Shown here: positions 56,450-64,000 of the stretch, in pieces
Layout: each line of letters opens with the position of its first letter
How positions within the stretch are numbered: the first letter of the stretch is position 1
From: Burkholderia sp. OK233
GTDB lineage: Bacteria > Pseudomonadota > Gammaproteobacteria > Burkholderiales > Burkholderiaceae
DNA: 64,000 nucleotides
Direction: 5' to 3'
Assembly: GCF_900230185.1 (NCBI RefSeq)
Contig: NZ_OCSR01000001.1
Span: 3,100,001-3,164,000 of the forward strand
Program-made: the position numbers and the translations under genes
Notes under the pieces: generated by a model
The model's database searches: none
Told to the model about the DNA's origin: nothing
What the model saw: only the letters and a program-made list of their open reading frames with translations

Positions 56450-57595
56450 TCAACGGGCGGTCAGCAACGCTGCCTGTTGCGGCTGGCGCGCCGTTGGCTG
56501 CCCGGTCATCGCGTGTTCGATGATGCCGCCGCCGAGACACACGTCGCCATCGTAGAGCACCGCAGATTGCCCCGGTGTGACAGCCCATTGTGCGGCGTCG
56601 AAATTCAGCTCGAAGAGGCCTTCGCCCGCACCTGCCGCGCTGAAGGAGCACGGTGCGTCCGCTTGCCGGTAACGGGTTTTAGCGCCGCACGCGAAACCGT
56701 CGGCCGGCGGCTCGCCTGCGACCCAGCTCGTATTGCCCGCTGAGAGCGTATGGCTCAGCAGCCACGGATGCTCGTGGCCTTGCGCGACATACAGCGTGTT
56801 CGACGCAATATCTTTACCGGCGACGAACCACGGCTCGCCGCTGCCCTCCTTGCTGCCGCCGAGGCCGATGCCCTTGCGCTGCCCGAAGGTGTAAAACGCG
56901 AGGCCGATGTGTTCACCGACCACGTTGCCGTCGGTGGTTTTCATCGGGCCGGGTTGGGTCGGCAGATAGCGGTTCAGGAAGTCGCGGAACGGCCGTTCAC
57001 CGATGAAGCAGATACCGGTCGAATCTTTCTTCTTCGCATTCGGCAGCGCGATCTGTTCGGCAATTTCGCGGACTTTGGTTTTCGGAATCTCGCCCAGAGG
57101 AAACAGCGTTTTCGACAACTGCGCCTGGTTCAGCCGATGCAGGAAGTACGACTGGTCTTTCGTATGATCGAAGGCCTTCAGCAGTTCGAAGCGGCCGTTG
57201 TTCTCGCGCACGCGCGCATAGTGGCCGGTCGCGATCGTTTCCGCGCCGAGCGACATCGCGTGATCGAGGAAGGCCTTGAACTTGATTTCGGCGTTGCACA
57301 GCACGTCCGGATTCGGCGTGCGGCCGGCCGAATATTCGCGCAGGAATTCGGCGAACACGCGGTCTTTGTATTCGGCGGCGAAGTTGACCGCTTCCACGTC
57401 GATGCCGATCAGGTCAGCCACCGAGACGACGTCGATCCAGTCCTGCCGGGTCGAGCAGTACTCGCTATCGTCATCGTCTTCCCAGTTTTTCATGAACAGG
57501 CCGACCACGTCGTAGCCCTGTTCCTTCAGCAGCCACGCGGTAACCGACGAATCGACGCCGCCCGACATGCCTACTACGACTTTCTGCTTGCTCAT
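56450..57595 (-). CDS. mnmA: tRNA-specific 2-thiouridylase MnmA
   Basis: This 381-residue enzyme puts sulfur on U34 of tRNA-Lys, Glu and Gln. It has the PP-loop SGGVDS (11-16), Cys100 ([10 protein letters not shown]) and Cys196 ([10 protein letters not shown]), the two catalytic cysteines. The length is typical. It lies between the glutamate-synthase-like gene and a Nudix gene in the same direction, with gaps of 225 and 135 bases. Confidence 0.97.
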   Translation of the reverse strand: MSKQKVVVGMSGGVDSSVTAWLLKEQGYDVVGLFMKNWEDDDDSEYCSTRQDWIDVVSVADLIGIDVEAVNFAAEYKDRVFAEFLREYSAGRTPNPDVLCNAEIKFKAFLDHAMSLGAETIATGHYARVRENNGRFELLKAFDHTKDQSYFLHRLNQAQLSKTLFPLGEIPKTKVREIAEQIALPNAKKKDSTGICFIGERPFRDFLNRYLPTQPGPMKTTDGNVVGEHIGLAFYTFGQRKGIGLGGSKEGSGEPWFVAGKDIASNTLYVAQGHEHPWLLSHTLSAGNTSWVAGEPPADGFACGAKTRYRQADAPCSFSAAGAGEGLFELNFDAAQWAVTPGQSAVLYDGDVCLGGGIIEHAMTGQPTARQPQQAALLTAR

Positions 57596-57730
57596 AAGGT
57601 GCTCACTGGGTACTGCGTGACTTCATTGATCGTGGGTTGACCGTGTTGCCCGGTCGCCTGCCTGGCCGCTCGTGACGGATCAGGCCCGCTTGTGACGGGG
57701 TACGCCTGGCTATACCTGCTTTGCGTCTAT

Positions 57731-58213
57731 TTACGCCTGTTTTCGCCCGACCGAATGCGTGTGCACGAAGTCGAGCGGGAAACGCCGTCCCGCGAGGTAA
57801 TCGTCGACGCATTGCATGACGAGCGGCGTGCGATGCCGTTCGGGGCAGGCGCGCAATTCGTCGGTGCTCATCCACAGCGTGCGGACAATGTCGGGATCGA
57901 GCGCGCGCCCGGTATCCGCTTTGCCGCTCGTGCCGCAATAGGTGAAGCGCAGGTACGTCACGCCCTCACTGCCGGGCCGCTCGAAATGCGTCATGTACAT
58001 GCCGACCAGCGCCTCGGGCATGAACGGATGCGCGGTTTCCTCGAGCGTTTCGCGGATGACCGCTTCCAGAAGCGTTTCGCCCGCTTCCAGATGGCCGGCG
58101 GGCTGATTCAGGCGCAGGCCGTCGGCGGTATGTTCCTCGACCACGAGAAAACGCCCGTCACGCTCGACGATGGCCGCAACGGTGACGTGCGGCAGCCAGG
58201 TTTCCGGTTTCAT
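57731..58213 (-). CDS. Nudix hydrolase (NudJ-like)
   Basis: This 160-residue Nudix protein has the box GHLEAGETLLEAVIRETLEETA, where REx2EE is intact, and the N-terminal PHVTVAAIVERDGRFLVVEE. NudJ-type enzymes hydrolyse nucleoside tri- and diphosphates or thiamine pyrimidine pyrophosphate. It is upstream of mnmA, a frequent neighbour. It is divergent from pntA. Confidence 0.9.
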   Translation of the reverse strand: MKPETWLPHVTVAAIVERDGRFLVVEEHTADGLRLNQPAGHLEAGETLLEAVIRETLEETAHPFMPEALVGMYMTHFERPGSEGVTYLRFTYCGTSGKADTGRALDPDIVRTLWMSTDELRACPERHRTPLVMQCVDDYLAGRRFPLDFVHTHSVGRKQA

Positions 58214-58448
58214 GGGTGCGCATTTTACCGTTTATGGGCCTGGGCTGCCGGGAACCGGGCGGGCGGCTGCCAGGGCCACTCAGCCCCAGCCAACGAGCCG
58301 CTCCGCTCGCCGGGCACCCCCGGATTGTCCCCGATTTCTGCGCACCCCCATGTTTCGGTTAAAGTGACGCCGTTAGCCGTTGCACTTGCAAGCCGGCGTG
58401 CCTCGTCGGCAGCTCTGTCGTAAAACAGGAAGTCGAGGAGGAGAAAAG

Positions 58449-59591
58449 ATGCACATCGGAGTGCCAGCCGAGACGCGCGCGCACGAAACCCGCGTCGCCG
58501 CGACGCCCGAAACGGTCAGGAAGTATGTGACCCAGGGCCACCGGGTCACGATCCAGAGCGGCGCCGGCACCGGCGCGAGCTTTCCTGACGATGCCTTTAC
58601 AGCCGCCGGCGCGGAAATCGTCGACGCGGCCACCGCGTTTGGGGCGGATCTGGTCCTCAAGGTCCAGTCCCCGACCGATGCCGAGTTGCCGCTTCTGAAG
58701 CGCGGCGCGACGCTGGTCGGCATGCTCGATCCGTTTAATACAGAAAACTCATCAAAGCTGGCGGCTGCGGGCGTCACCGCGTTCGCTTTAGAGGCCGCAC
58801 CGCGCACCACGCGTGCGCAGAGCCTCGACGTCTTAAGCTCGCAGGCGAACATCGCCGGGTACAAGGCGGTGCTGCTGGCTGCCACGCTTTATCCCCGCTT
58901 CATGCCGATGCTGATGACCGCCGCCGGGACCGTGAAAGCGGCGCGCGTGCTGATTCTGGGCGCTGGCGTAGCCGGTCTGCAGGCTATCGCGACTGCCAAG
59001 CGCCTTGGCGCCGTGATCGAAGCCTCGGACGTGCGTCCGGCGGTGAAAGAGCAGATTGAATCGCTCGGCGCCAAGTTTCTCGATGTCCCGTATGAAACCG
59101 ATGAGGAACGGGAGGCCGCGCAGGGCGTCGGTGGCTACGCGCGGCCGATGCCGCCTTCGTGGCTCACGCGCCAGTCGGCACTCGTTCACGAGCGCGCGAA
59201 ACAGGCCGACATCGTGATCTCGACCGCCCTGATTCCGGGCCGCGCCGCACCGACGCTGATCTCGGTGGAAACCGTGCAGGCGATGAAACCCGGCTCCGTG
59301 CTGGTGGACCTCGCGGCAGGGCGTGGCGCCGAATACGAAGGCCGGCGCGGCGGCAACTGTCCGCTCACCGAAGCGGATCAGGTTGTCCTGAAACATGGCG
59401 TACAGATCGTCGGCTATACGAATCTGGCCTCAATGGTGCCCGCCGACGCGTCGTCGCTCTACGCACGCAACCTGCTCGACTTCCTGAAGCTGATCATCAC
59501 CAAGGAAGGCGTCCTGAACATCGATCTCGCAGACGACATCGTCGCGGCCACGCTGCTGGCCCGTGACGGCGAAGTCACGCGCAAGGCATAG
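58449..59591 (+). CDS. pntAA: NAD(P) transhydrogenase subunit alpha, part 1
   Basis: This 380-residue subunit is the soluble NAD(H)-binding domain I of the proton-translocating transhydrogenase. It has the N-terminal MHIGVPAETRAHETRVAATPE and the Rossmann motif LGAGVAGLQAIATAKRLGA. The ATG at 58449 follows GGAGGAG. The membrane part is encoded separately by the next gene, the three-gene form of many alpha- and beta-proteobacteria. Confidence 0.95.
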   Translation: MHIGVPAETRAHETRVAATPETVRKYVTQGHRVTIQSGAGTGASFPDDAFTAAGAEIVDAATAFGADLVLKVQSPTDAELPLLKRGATLVGMLDPFNTENSSKLAAAGVTAFALEAAPRTTRAQSLDVLSSQANIAGYKAVLLAATLYPRFMPMLMTAAGTVKAARVLILGAGVAGLQAIATAKRLGAVIEASDVRPAVKEQIESLGAKFLDVPYETDEEREAAQGVGGYARPMPPSWLTRQSALVHERAKQADIVISTALIPGRAAPTLISVETVQAMKPGSVLVDLAAGRGAEYEGRRGGNCPLTEADQVVLKHGVQIVGYTNLASMVPADASSLYARNLLDFLKLIITKEGVLNIDLADDIVAATLLARDGEVTRKA

Positions 59592-59603
59592 AGGAGAACG
59601 GCG

Positions 59604-59930
59604 ATGGAAGTCATCAACCACACCGTCATCAACCTGATCATTTTCGTGCTGGCGATTTACGTCGGCTACCACGTCGTCTGGAACGTCACGCCCGCGCTGC
59701 ACACGCCGCTGATGGCGGTGACCAACGCGATCTCGGCGATCGTGATCGTCGGCGCGATGCTTGCAGCAGGCCTCACCGTGGGCGACACCGGCAAGTTCTT
59801 CGGCACTCTGGCCGTCGCGCTTGCAGCGGTGAACGTGTTCGGCGGATTTCTGGTGACAAGGCGAATGCTGGAGATGTTCAGGAAGAAAGAGCCGAAGAAG
59901 CTCCCCGCAGCCGCCAAGGAGAACGCGTAA
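59604..59930 (+). CDS. pntAB: NAD(P) transhydrogenase subunit alpha, part 2
   Basis: This 108-residue protein is the alpha-side membrane domain with three helices (about 7-30, 35-57, 62-88) and the conserved [15 protein letters not shown]. It starts 12 bases after pntAA and its stop overlaps the pntB start codon. It forms half of the proton channel. Confidence 0.94.
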   Translation: MEVINHTVINLIIFVLAIYVGYHVVWNVTPALHTPLMAVTNAISAIVIVGAMLAAGLTVGDTGKFFGTLAVALAAVNVFGGFLVTRRMLEMFRKKEPKKLPAAAKENA

Positions 59931-61384
59931 TGAGTCTGAATGTCGTCACGCTGCTTTATCTGGTTGCGTCGGTCTGTTTCATTCAGGCGCTCAAAGGGCT
60001 GTCGAATCCGAAGACCGCGCGCACCGGCAATACCTTCGGCATGGTCGGGATGGCGATTGCGATCCTCACCACCATCGCACTGATCGTCAAACAGGCGAAT
60101 GCGCTCGGCTCGAATCTTGGGTTAGGGCTCGGCCTGCTGCTGGTCGCGCTGGTGATCGGCGGTGCGATCGGCGCGTTTGTCGCCGCGCGCGTCGAGATGA
60201 CCAAGATGCCGGAACTGGTCGCGGCGATGCACTCGCTGATCGGTCTCGCGGCCGTGTGCATCGCGTACGCGGTGGTGTCGGAGCCGTCGGCGTTCGGTCT
60301 TATCGATCCGGACAACACGGCACCGGGCTTCCTGCCATACGGCAATCGCGTCGAGCTGTTCATCGGCACGTTTGTCGGCGCGATTACGTTCTCCGGTTCG
60401 GTGATCGCGTTCGGCAAGCTGTCGGGCAAGTACAAGTTCCGGCTGTTCCAGGGCGCACCGGTGGTCTATGCGGGGCAGCACCTGATCAACCTGTTCCTCG
60501 CGCTCGCGATGCTCGGCTTCGGCGTGATCTTCTTCCTCACGCAGTCGTGGCTGCCGTTCATCATCATGACGCTGATCGCGTTCGTGCTGGGTGTGCTGAT
60601 CATCATTCCGATTGGCGGCGCGGATATGCCGGTGGTCGTGTCGATGCTGAACTCGTATTCGGGTTGGGCGGCGGCGGGCATCGGCTTCTCGCTGAACAAT
60701 CCGATGCTGATCATCGCGGGCTCGCTGGTGGGTTCGTCGGGTGCGATCCTGTCGTACATCATGTGCCGCGCGATGAACCGCTCGTTCTTCAACGTGATTC
60801 TCGGCGGTTTCGGTAACGAGGCGGGTGCGGCAGCAGCAGGTGGGTCGGCGGAGCAGCGGCCGGTGAAATCCGGGTCGGCTGATGATGCGTCGTTCATGCT
60901 CGGCAATGCTGAAACCGTGGTGATCGTGCCGGGTTATGGTCTTGCGGTGGCGCGTGCGCAGCATGCGTTGAAGGAGCTGACCGACAAGCTGGTCGAGAAG
61001 GGCATCGAGGTGAAGTACGCGATTCACCCGGTGGCCGGACGGATGCCCGGGCACATGAACGTGCTGCTCGCCGAAGCCGAGGTGCCGTACGACATGGTCT
61101 ACGAAATGGACGACATCAACGGCGAGTTCGGTCAGGTGGATGTGGTGCTGGTGCTTGGCGCGAACGACGTAGTGAACCCGGCCGCGAAGAACGATCCGAA
61201 GTCGCCGATCGCGGGCATGCCGATCATCGAGGCGTACAAGGCGCGCACGGTCATCGTGAACAAACGTTCGATGGCGGCAGGCTACGCCGGTCTCGACAAC
61301 GATCTGTTCTACATGGACAAGACGATGATGGTGTTCGGCGACGCGAAGAAGGTGATCGAGGATATGGTGAAGGCGGTGGAATAA
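59930..61384 (+). CDS. pntB: NAD(P) transhydrogenase subunit beta
   Basis: This 484-residue subunit has about nine membrane helices (5-265) and the C-terminal NADP(H)-binding domain III (VVIVPGYGLAVARAQHAL; AIHPVAGRMPGHMNVLLAEA; VLGANDVVNPAA). It makes NADPH from NADH using the proton gradient. Its start overlaps the pntAB stop codon (TAATG). An inverted repeat follows. Confidence 0.97.
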   Translation: MSLNVVTLLYLVASVCFIQALKGLSNPKTARTGNTFGMVGMAIAILTTIALIVKQANALGSNLGLGLGLLLVALVIGGAIGAFVAARVEMTKMPELVAAMHSLIGLAAVCIAYAVVSEPSAFGLIDPDNTAPGFLPYGNRVELFIGTFVGAITFSGSVIAFGKLSGKYKFRLFQGAPVVYAGQHLINLFLALAMLGFGVIFFLTQSWLPFIIMTLIAFVLGVLIIIPIGGADMPVVVSMLNSYSGWAAAGIGFSLNNPMLIIAGSLVGSSGAILSYIMCRAMNRSFFNVILGGFGNEAGAAAAGGSAEQRPVKSGSADDASFMLGNAETVVIVPGYGLAVARAQHALKELTDKLVEKGIEVKYAIHPVAGRMPGHMNVLLAEAEVPYDMVYEMDDINGEFGQVDVVLVLGANDVVNPAAKNDPKSPIAGMPIIEAYKARTVIVNKRSMAAGYAGLDNDLFYMDKTMMVFGDAKKVIEDMVKAVE

Positions 61385-61393
61385 CGCGCCTCG

Positions 61394-61431
61394 GCGGTTC
61401 GCGGCACGCCTCGCGGCGGGCCGCGAACCGC
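61394..61431. terminator. 12-bp inverted repeat after pntB
   Basis: GCGGTTCGCGGC (61394-61405) pairs exactly with GCCGCGAACCGC (61420-61431), loop 14 bases, in the 60-base gap between the convergent pntB and WYL regulator genes. No T-run is present. Confidence 0.5.
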
Positions 61432-61444
61432 ATCATCGACGTCT

Positions 61445-62131
61445 TCACGGCGGCTTCGCATTCACATGCCGCAGCAAATCCGCCAGGCGTCGTCCTTCCT
61501 GATCCGGATACGATTCGAGCACCTGAAGCGCCTGGATCTTCTCCAGACCGAAATTGCGGAAGTCGCTGCGCAATTCGCACCACGCGCCAAGCGTCCAGCG
61601 CGCACCCCAATACGCCAGCGCCAGCGGCCACACGCGCCGTTCAGTCGCTGCGCCGTTCACATCGGTATAGGCAAAGCTCACGACGTGCCGGGCGTCGATC
61701 GCGCGATGCAGGATATCCACCTTCGCTGAAAAATCCGCCTTGATGTGAAACGACGGCGCGAAGATCGCCAGACGTTCGATCGTTGCGCGCTTGTCGGCGG
61801 GCATGGCCGAGGCAATCTTCGCCAGCGCCCCGCGTGCGCCACTCGCGAAGCCGGCGCCGCCCCACGATTCGATCATCCGTGCGCCTGCTGCCAGCGCGGC
61901 CAGTTCATCCGCGGTGAAGGTGAGTGGCGGCAGGCTCGCCGCGCGGCTCAACCGGTAGCCGATGCCTGCTTCGCCTTCGATTGGCACGCCTGACAGTTGC
62001 AGATCACGCACGTCGCGATAGACCGTGCGCAGCGAGATATGCAGCCAGTCGGCGAGTTGTTGCGCCGTGGTCAAACGCCGTCCGCGCAACAGTTCGGCGA
62101 TCTGGAACAGGCGGTCGGCGCGGCGCGTCAT
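61445..62131 (-). CDS. YafY-like regulator with WYL domain
   Basis: This 228-residue regulator has an N-terminal winged helix (RADRLFQIAELLRGRRLTTAQQLADWLHISLRTVYRD) and a C-terminal WYL-type domain (VSFAYTDVNGAATERRVWPLALAYWGARWTLGAWCELR). WYL proteins sense nucleic-acid or nucleotide signals in several systems, but here there is no defence gene nearby; most YafY-type genes have unknown targets. The ATG at 62131 is chosen over a longer frame. Confidence 0.9.
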   Translation of the reverse strand: MTRRADRLFQIAELLRGRRLTTAQQLADWLHISLRTVYRDVRDLQLSGVPIEGEAGIGYRLSRAASLPPLTFTADELAALAAGARMIESWGGAGFASGARGALAKIASAMPADKRATIERLAIFAPSFHIKADFSAKVDILHRAIDARHVVSFAYTDVNGAATERRVWPLALAYWGARWTLGAWCELRSDFRNFGLEKIQALQVLESYPDQEGRRLADLLRHVNAKPP

Positions 62132-62251
62132 CGTGGGCGTTTTGTAGAAAAGGACAGGAACAGTCCCGCGATGATAGCGCCGCATGCCGCGCTCCGGTCG
62201 GCGTTCTGCGCGGTGCCTGCTGGCCGCCGTGCTTGTGCGCCGGGTCGGGTG

Positions 62252-62635
62252 TTAGCCGTTGGTCAGCGAATGCAGGCCAAGACGGTTGCCCTCCGTGTCG
62301 GTGAAGAACGCGATGTAGCCGATGTCCTGCGGCAACTTGATCACCGGACCATCGGTCTTGCCGCCCGCCTTTTCGATGCGGGCGAGGGTGGCGTCGACTG
62401 TCGGCTGCGCGTTCAGGTAGACGAGCACGCCGTCGTCGGAGGGCGTCATCGACGGGCTATGGATGATCGCGCCGCCGGTGGCCGGTTCCTCGTAGCCGAA
62501 GATGGCGATCGGTTGGCCGCCGATTTCCTCGCGAGTTAGTTTGACGTCGAGCCCAGCTTCGTAAAAGCGAACCGCGCGATCGAAATCGACGGACGGAATC
62601 TCAAACCATGCAACAACTTTGGATGATGCGGACAT
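62252..62635 (-). CDS. VOC-family (glyoxalase/bleomycin resistance-like) protein
   Basis: This 127-residue VOC-fold protein (VVAWFEIPSVDFDRAVRFYEAGLDVKL; GGAIIHSPSMTPSDDGVLVYLN; FFTDTEGNRLGLHSL) resembles the small family often beside YafY-type regulators. The regulator gene starts 121 bases downstream in the same direction and may be co-expressed. The substrate is unknown. Confidence 0.9.
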   Translation of the reverse strand: MSASSKVVAWFEIPSVDFDRAVRFYEAGLDVKLTREEIGGQPIAIFGYEEPATGGAIIHSPSMTPSDDGVLVYLNAQPTVDATLARIEKAGGKTDGPVIKLPQDIGYIAFFTDTEGNRLGLHSLTNG

Positions 62636-62810
62636 GACACTCTCCTGGGGATGGCGGTAAGCCGTGCAAAGCGCCGGATGGCGTGAGAAGGAGTGTGCTT
62701 GGGGGCTACTGACAGCGTAGTGTCAGTAGGGAGTGGCGGGGGGCGCAAAAGGATGTGGCGGACGATGAGCGGACATGGGCGCCGGCCGATCGCCGAACTA
62801 CCGGCGAAAA

Positions 62811-62840
62811 AAAACCGCGGACTAGGATCCGCGGTTTTTT
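62811..62840 (-). terminator. Intrinsic terminator of the RNA methyltransferase gene
   Basis: An 11-bp stem AAAACCGCGGA/TCCGCGGTTTT (loop CTAGGA) is flanked by A/T runs on both sides, so it can work in both directions. It lies 21 bases after the stop of the methyltransferase gene. Confidence 0.85.
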
Positions 62841-62860
62841 CGATGCTGCTGTGCTCCGGC

Positions 62861-64000
62861 TTACGCTGCCGGTGTGTCGTTGTTCTGCGGCCGCTGGCGG
62901 ACGCTGCCCGCGATCAGATCGAAGCGGAACAATCTGCATTCGAGCGCGCCGTTGAAGAGCGGCGTCTTGGTCGATTCACGCAGACGCAGTTGGCCCGGCA
63001 GTTTGCGATCCGACGTCAGGATGAACGCATGCCAGCCGGTGAAACGCTGCTTCAGCGCATCGCCGAGGGACTGGAAAAACTCGCTGTCCGGTGCTTCTTC
63101 CTGGGCGCGGTGGAAGCTGTCGTCGTCGCGGCCTTCACGCGTGGCGCGGCCTTCGCGGATTTCACCGCGCGCGTTGCGGCCGCGCACTTCGATCCGCTCG
63201 CCATACGGCGGATTCGCGACGAGGATGCCAGGCTCAGCCGACGGCGACGTCATGCCGCGCGCATCGACCTGTTTGAGCGGAATCGACGGCAGACCGGCGC
63301 GCTGGAAGTTCGCACGCGCCTTGTCGAGCATGTCACCGGAAATATCGCTGCCGAAGATCTGCAGATCGGCGCGCGAGGTGCGGGCGGCGTGCTTGGCGTC
63401 GAGCGCGGCGGCCTTCAGCGTTTGCCAGGTCCTGGCTTCGAATTGCTTGAGCTTCTCGAAGCCGAAGCGGCGTTCCGCACCCGGCGCGATATTCAGCGCC
63501 ACTTGCGCGGCTTCCGCGAGGAAGGTGCCGCTGCCGCACATCGGGTCGTACAACGGCGTGCCGGCGGTCCAGCCGGTCAGCCGCAGGATGCCCGCCGCGA
63601 GGTTCTCGCGCAGCGGCGCCGCGCCCTTGTCCAGCCGCCAGCCGCGCTTGAAGAGCGGATCGCCTGAGGTGTCGAGGTAGAGCGTGCATTCGGTGGCGGT
63701 GAGGAACGCGAATACGCGCACGTCGGGTGCGGCGGTGTCGATGTTCGGCCGCGCGCCGCTGACTTCGCGCAGACGGTCGCAGATCGCGTCCTTGACACGC
63801 AGCGTCGTGAATTCGAGGCTGCGCAGCGGCGACTTGATGGCCGTGACGTCCACGCGCAGCGTTTCGTTCGCCGAGAACCACTGTTCCCAACGTTGTTCGA
63901 GCGCGAGCGCGTAAATGTCCTGTTCGCTGCGATACGGCCGATGCGCGATTTTCAGCAGCACGCGGCTCGCGAGACGCGAGTGCAGGTTGGCGGCCATGCC
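62861..64000 (-). CDS. THUMP-domain class I RNA methyltransferase (RlmL-like), 3' part
   Basis: The frame is open to the window edge, so the N-terminus is missing. The visible 380 residues begin inside the THUMP region (SRLASRVLLKIAHRP; CTLYLDTSGDPLFKRGWR) and contain the methyltransferase motifs DPMCGSGTFLAEAAQ and LVANPPYGERIE. The NPPY motif is that of N2-guanine methyltransferases such as RlmL, which modifies 23S rRNA. The C-terminal RlmK half is absent, as in the shorter RlmL-like proteins of beta-proteobacteria. The internal Arg/Glu-rich insert (about bases 63130-63190) interrupts the region after NPPY. Confidence 0.9.
   Translation of the reverse strand, partial: GMAANLHSRLASRVLLKIAHRPYRSEQDIYALALEQRWEQWFSANETLRVDVTAIKSPLRSLEFTTLRVKDAICDRLREVSGARPNIDTAAPDVRVFAFLTATECTLYLDTSGDPLFKRGWRLDKGAAPLRENLAAGILRLTGWTAGTPLYDPMCGSGTFLAEAAQVALNIAPGAERRFGFEKLKQFEARTWQTLKAAALDAKHAARTSRADLQIFGSDISGDMLDKARANFQRAGLPSIPLKQVDARGMTSPSAEPGILVANPPYGERIEVRGRNARGEIREGRATREGRDDDSFHRAQEEAPDSEFFQSLGDALKQRFTGWHAFILTSDRKLPGQLRLRESTKTPLFNGALECRLFRFDLIAGSVRQRPQNNDTPAA

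Noticed and set aside
61445..62131. WYL regulator as sign of a defence island
   Set aside because: WYL regulators can control CRISPR or BREX systems, but neighbours are a transhydrogenase, a VOC protein and an RNA methyltransferase; no defence gene is present.

Overview
The window reads as a stretch of the main chromosome of a beta-proteobacterium of the Burkholderia/Paraburkholderia group. The evidence is the high GC content and GC-rich third positions, the order ubiE - Tim44-like - ubiJ - ubiB and fmdB-like - DUF502 - aspS - nudB - clsB, a Burkholderia-type trimeric porin, a DUF4148 protein, and the AmgK/MurU muropeptide recycling pair. I find no tRNA, rRNA, CRISPR array, phage, transposase or integrase. 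Nearly all DNA is densely coding housekeeping sequence; both edge genes are cut by the window.

Layout. 1-2302: 3' part of a large FAD/Fe-S oxidoreductase. 2337-8112: a plus-strand run with a HIT protein, a DUF971 protein, ubiquinone genes (ubiE, ubiJ, ubiB), a Tim44-like membrane protein and a small methyltransferase. 8291-13212: FmdB-like zinc ribbon, DUF502, aspS, then, after a strong terminator, nudB and clsB. 13324-20642: a fatty-acid beta-oxidation block (TetR regulator, acyl-CoA dehydrogenase, fused hydroxyacyl-CoA dehydrogenase/enoyl-CoA hydratase, thiolase, and a separate enoyl-CoA hydratase). A perfect GAAAC-CG-GTTTC palindrome overlaps the regulator's promoter. 20709-22183: fdhD facing a nitrate reductase-associated protein. 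22422-25532: a 1036-residue PAS-GGDEF-EAL protein. 25563-28343: GST/LysR divergent pair, DUF4148 protein, thioesterase. 28515-30404: ATM1-type ABC exporter. 30485-38331: envelope and maintenance genes, with murU-amgK divergent from lptD-surA-pdxA-rsmA. 38332-40028: a gap holding a transporter-tail remnant, then a porin and a second possible remnant (outer-membrane barrel tail). 40024-42429: MFS transporter divergent from a LysR regulator.

42594-46946 is the most self-contained accessory module: a TetR regulator, a metallo-beta-lactamase-fold alkylsulfatase and an acyl-CoA ligase. Closely similar inverted repeats (core CGGAAT...ATTCCG) lie in front of both the regulator and the sulfatase, which suggests one regulon for alkyl-sulfate use. 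Sulfatase would release an alcohol, and the ligase would feed the derived fatty acid into beta-oxidation like that encoded at 14-20 kb.

47049-58213: gloA, an NTF2-like protein, then a long minus-strand series (M48-like peptidase, plsC, gmhB, glyS, glyQ, FkbM methyltransferase, glutamate-synthase-family protein, mnmA, Nudix). 58449-61384: three-gene proton-translocating transhydrogenase. 61445-64000: WYL regulator, VOC protein, and the 3' part of a THUMP-domain RNA methyltransferase.

I did not find a clearly new biological system. The best leads are the two palindrome/regulator pairs, two short gene remnants next to porin and transporter genes, several short-period tandem repeats between genes, and an intrinsic terminator lying 14 bases before the ubiJ start codon.
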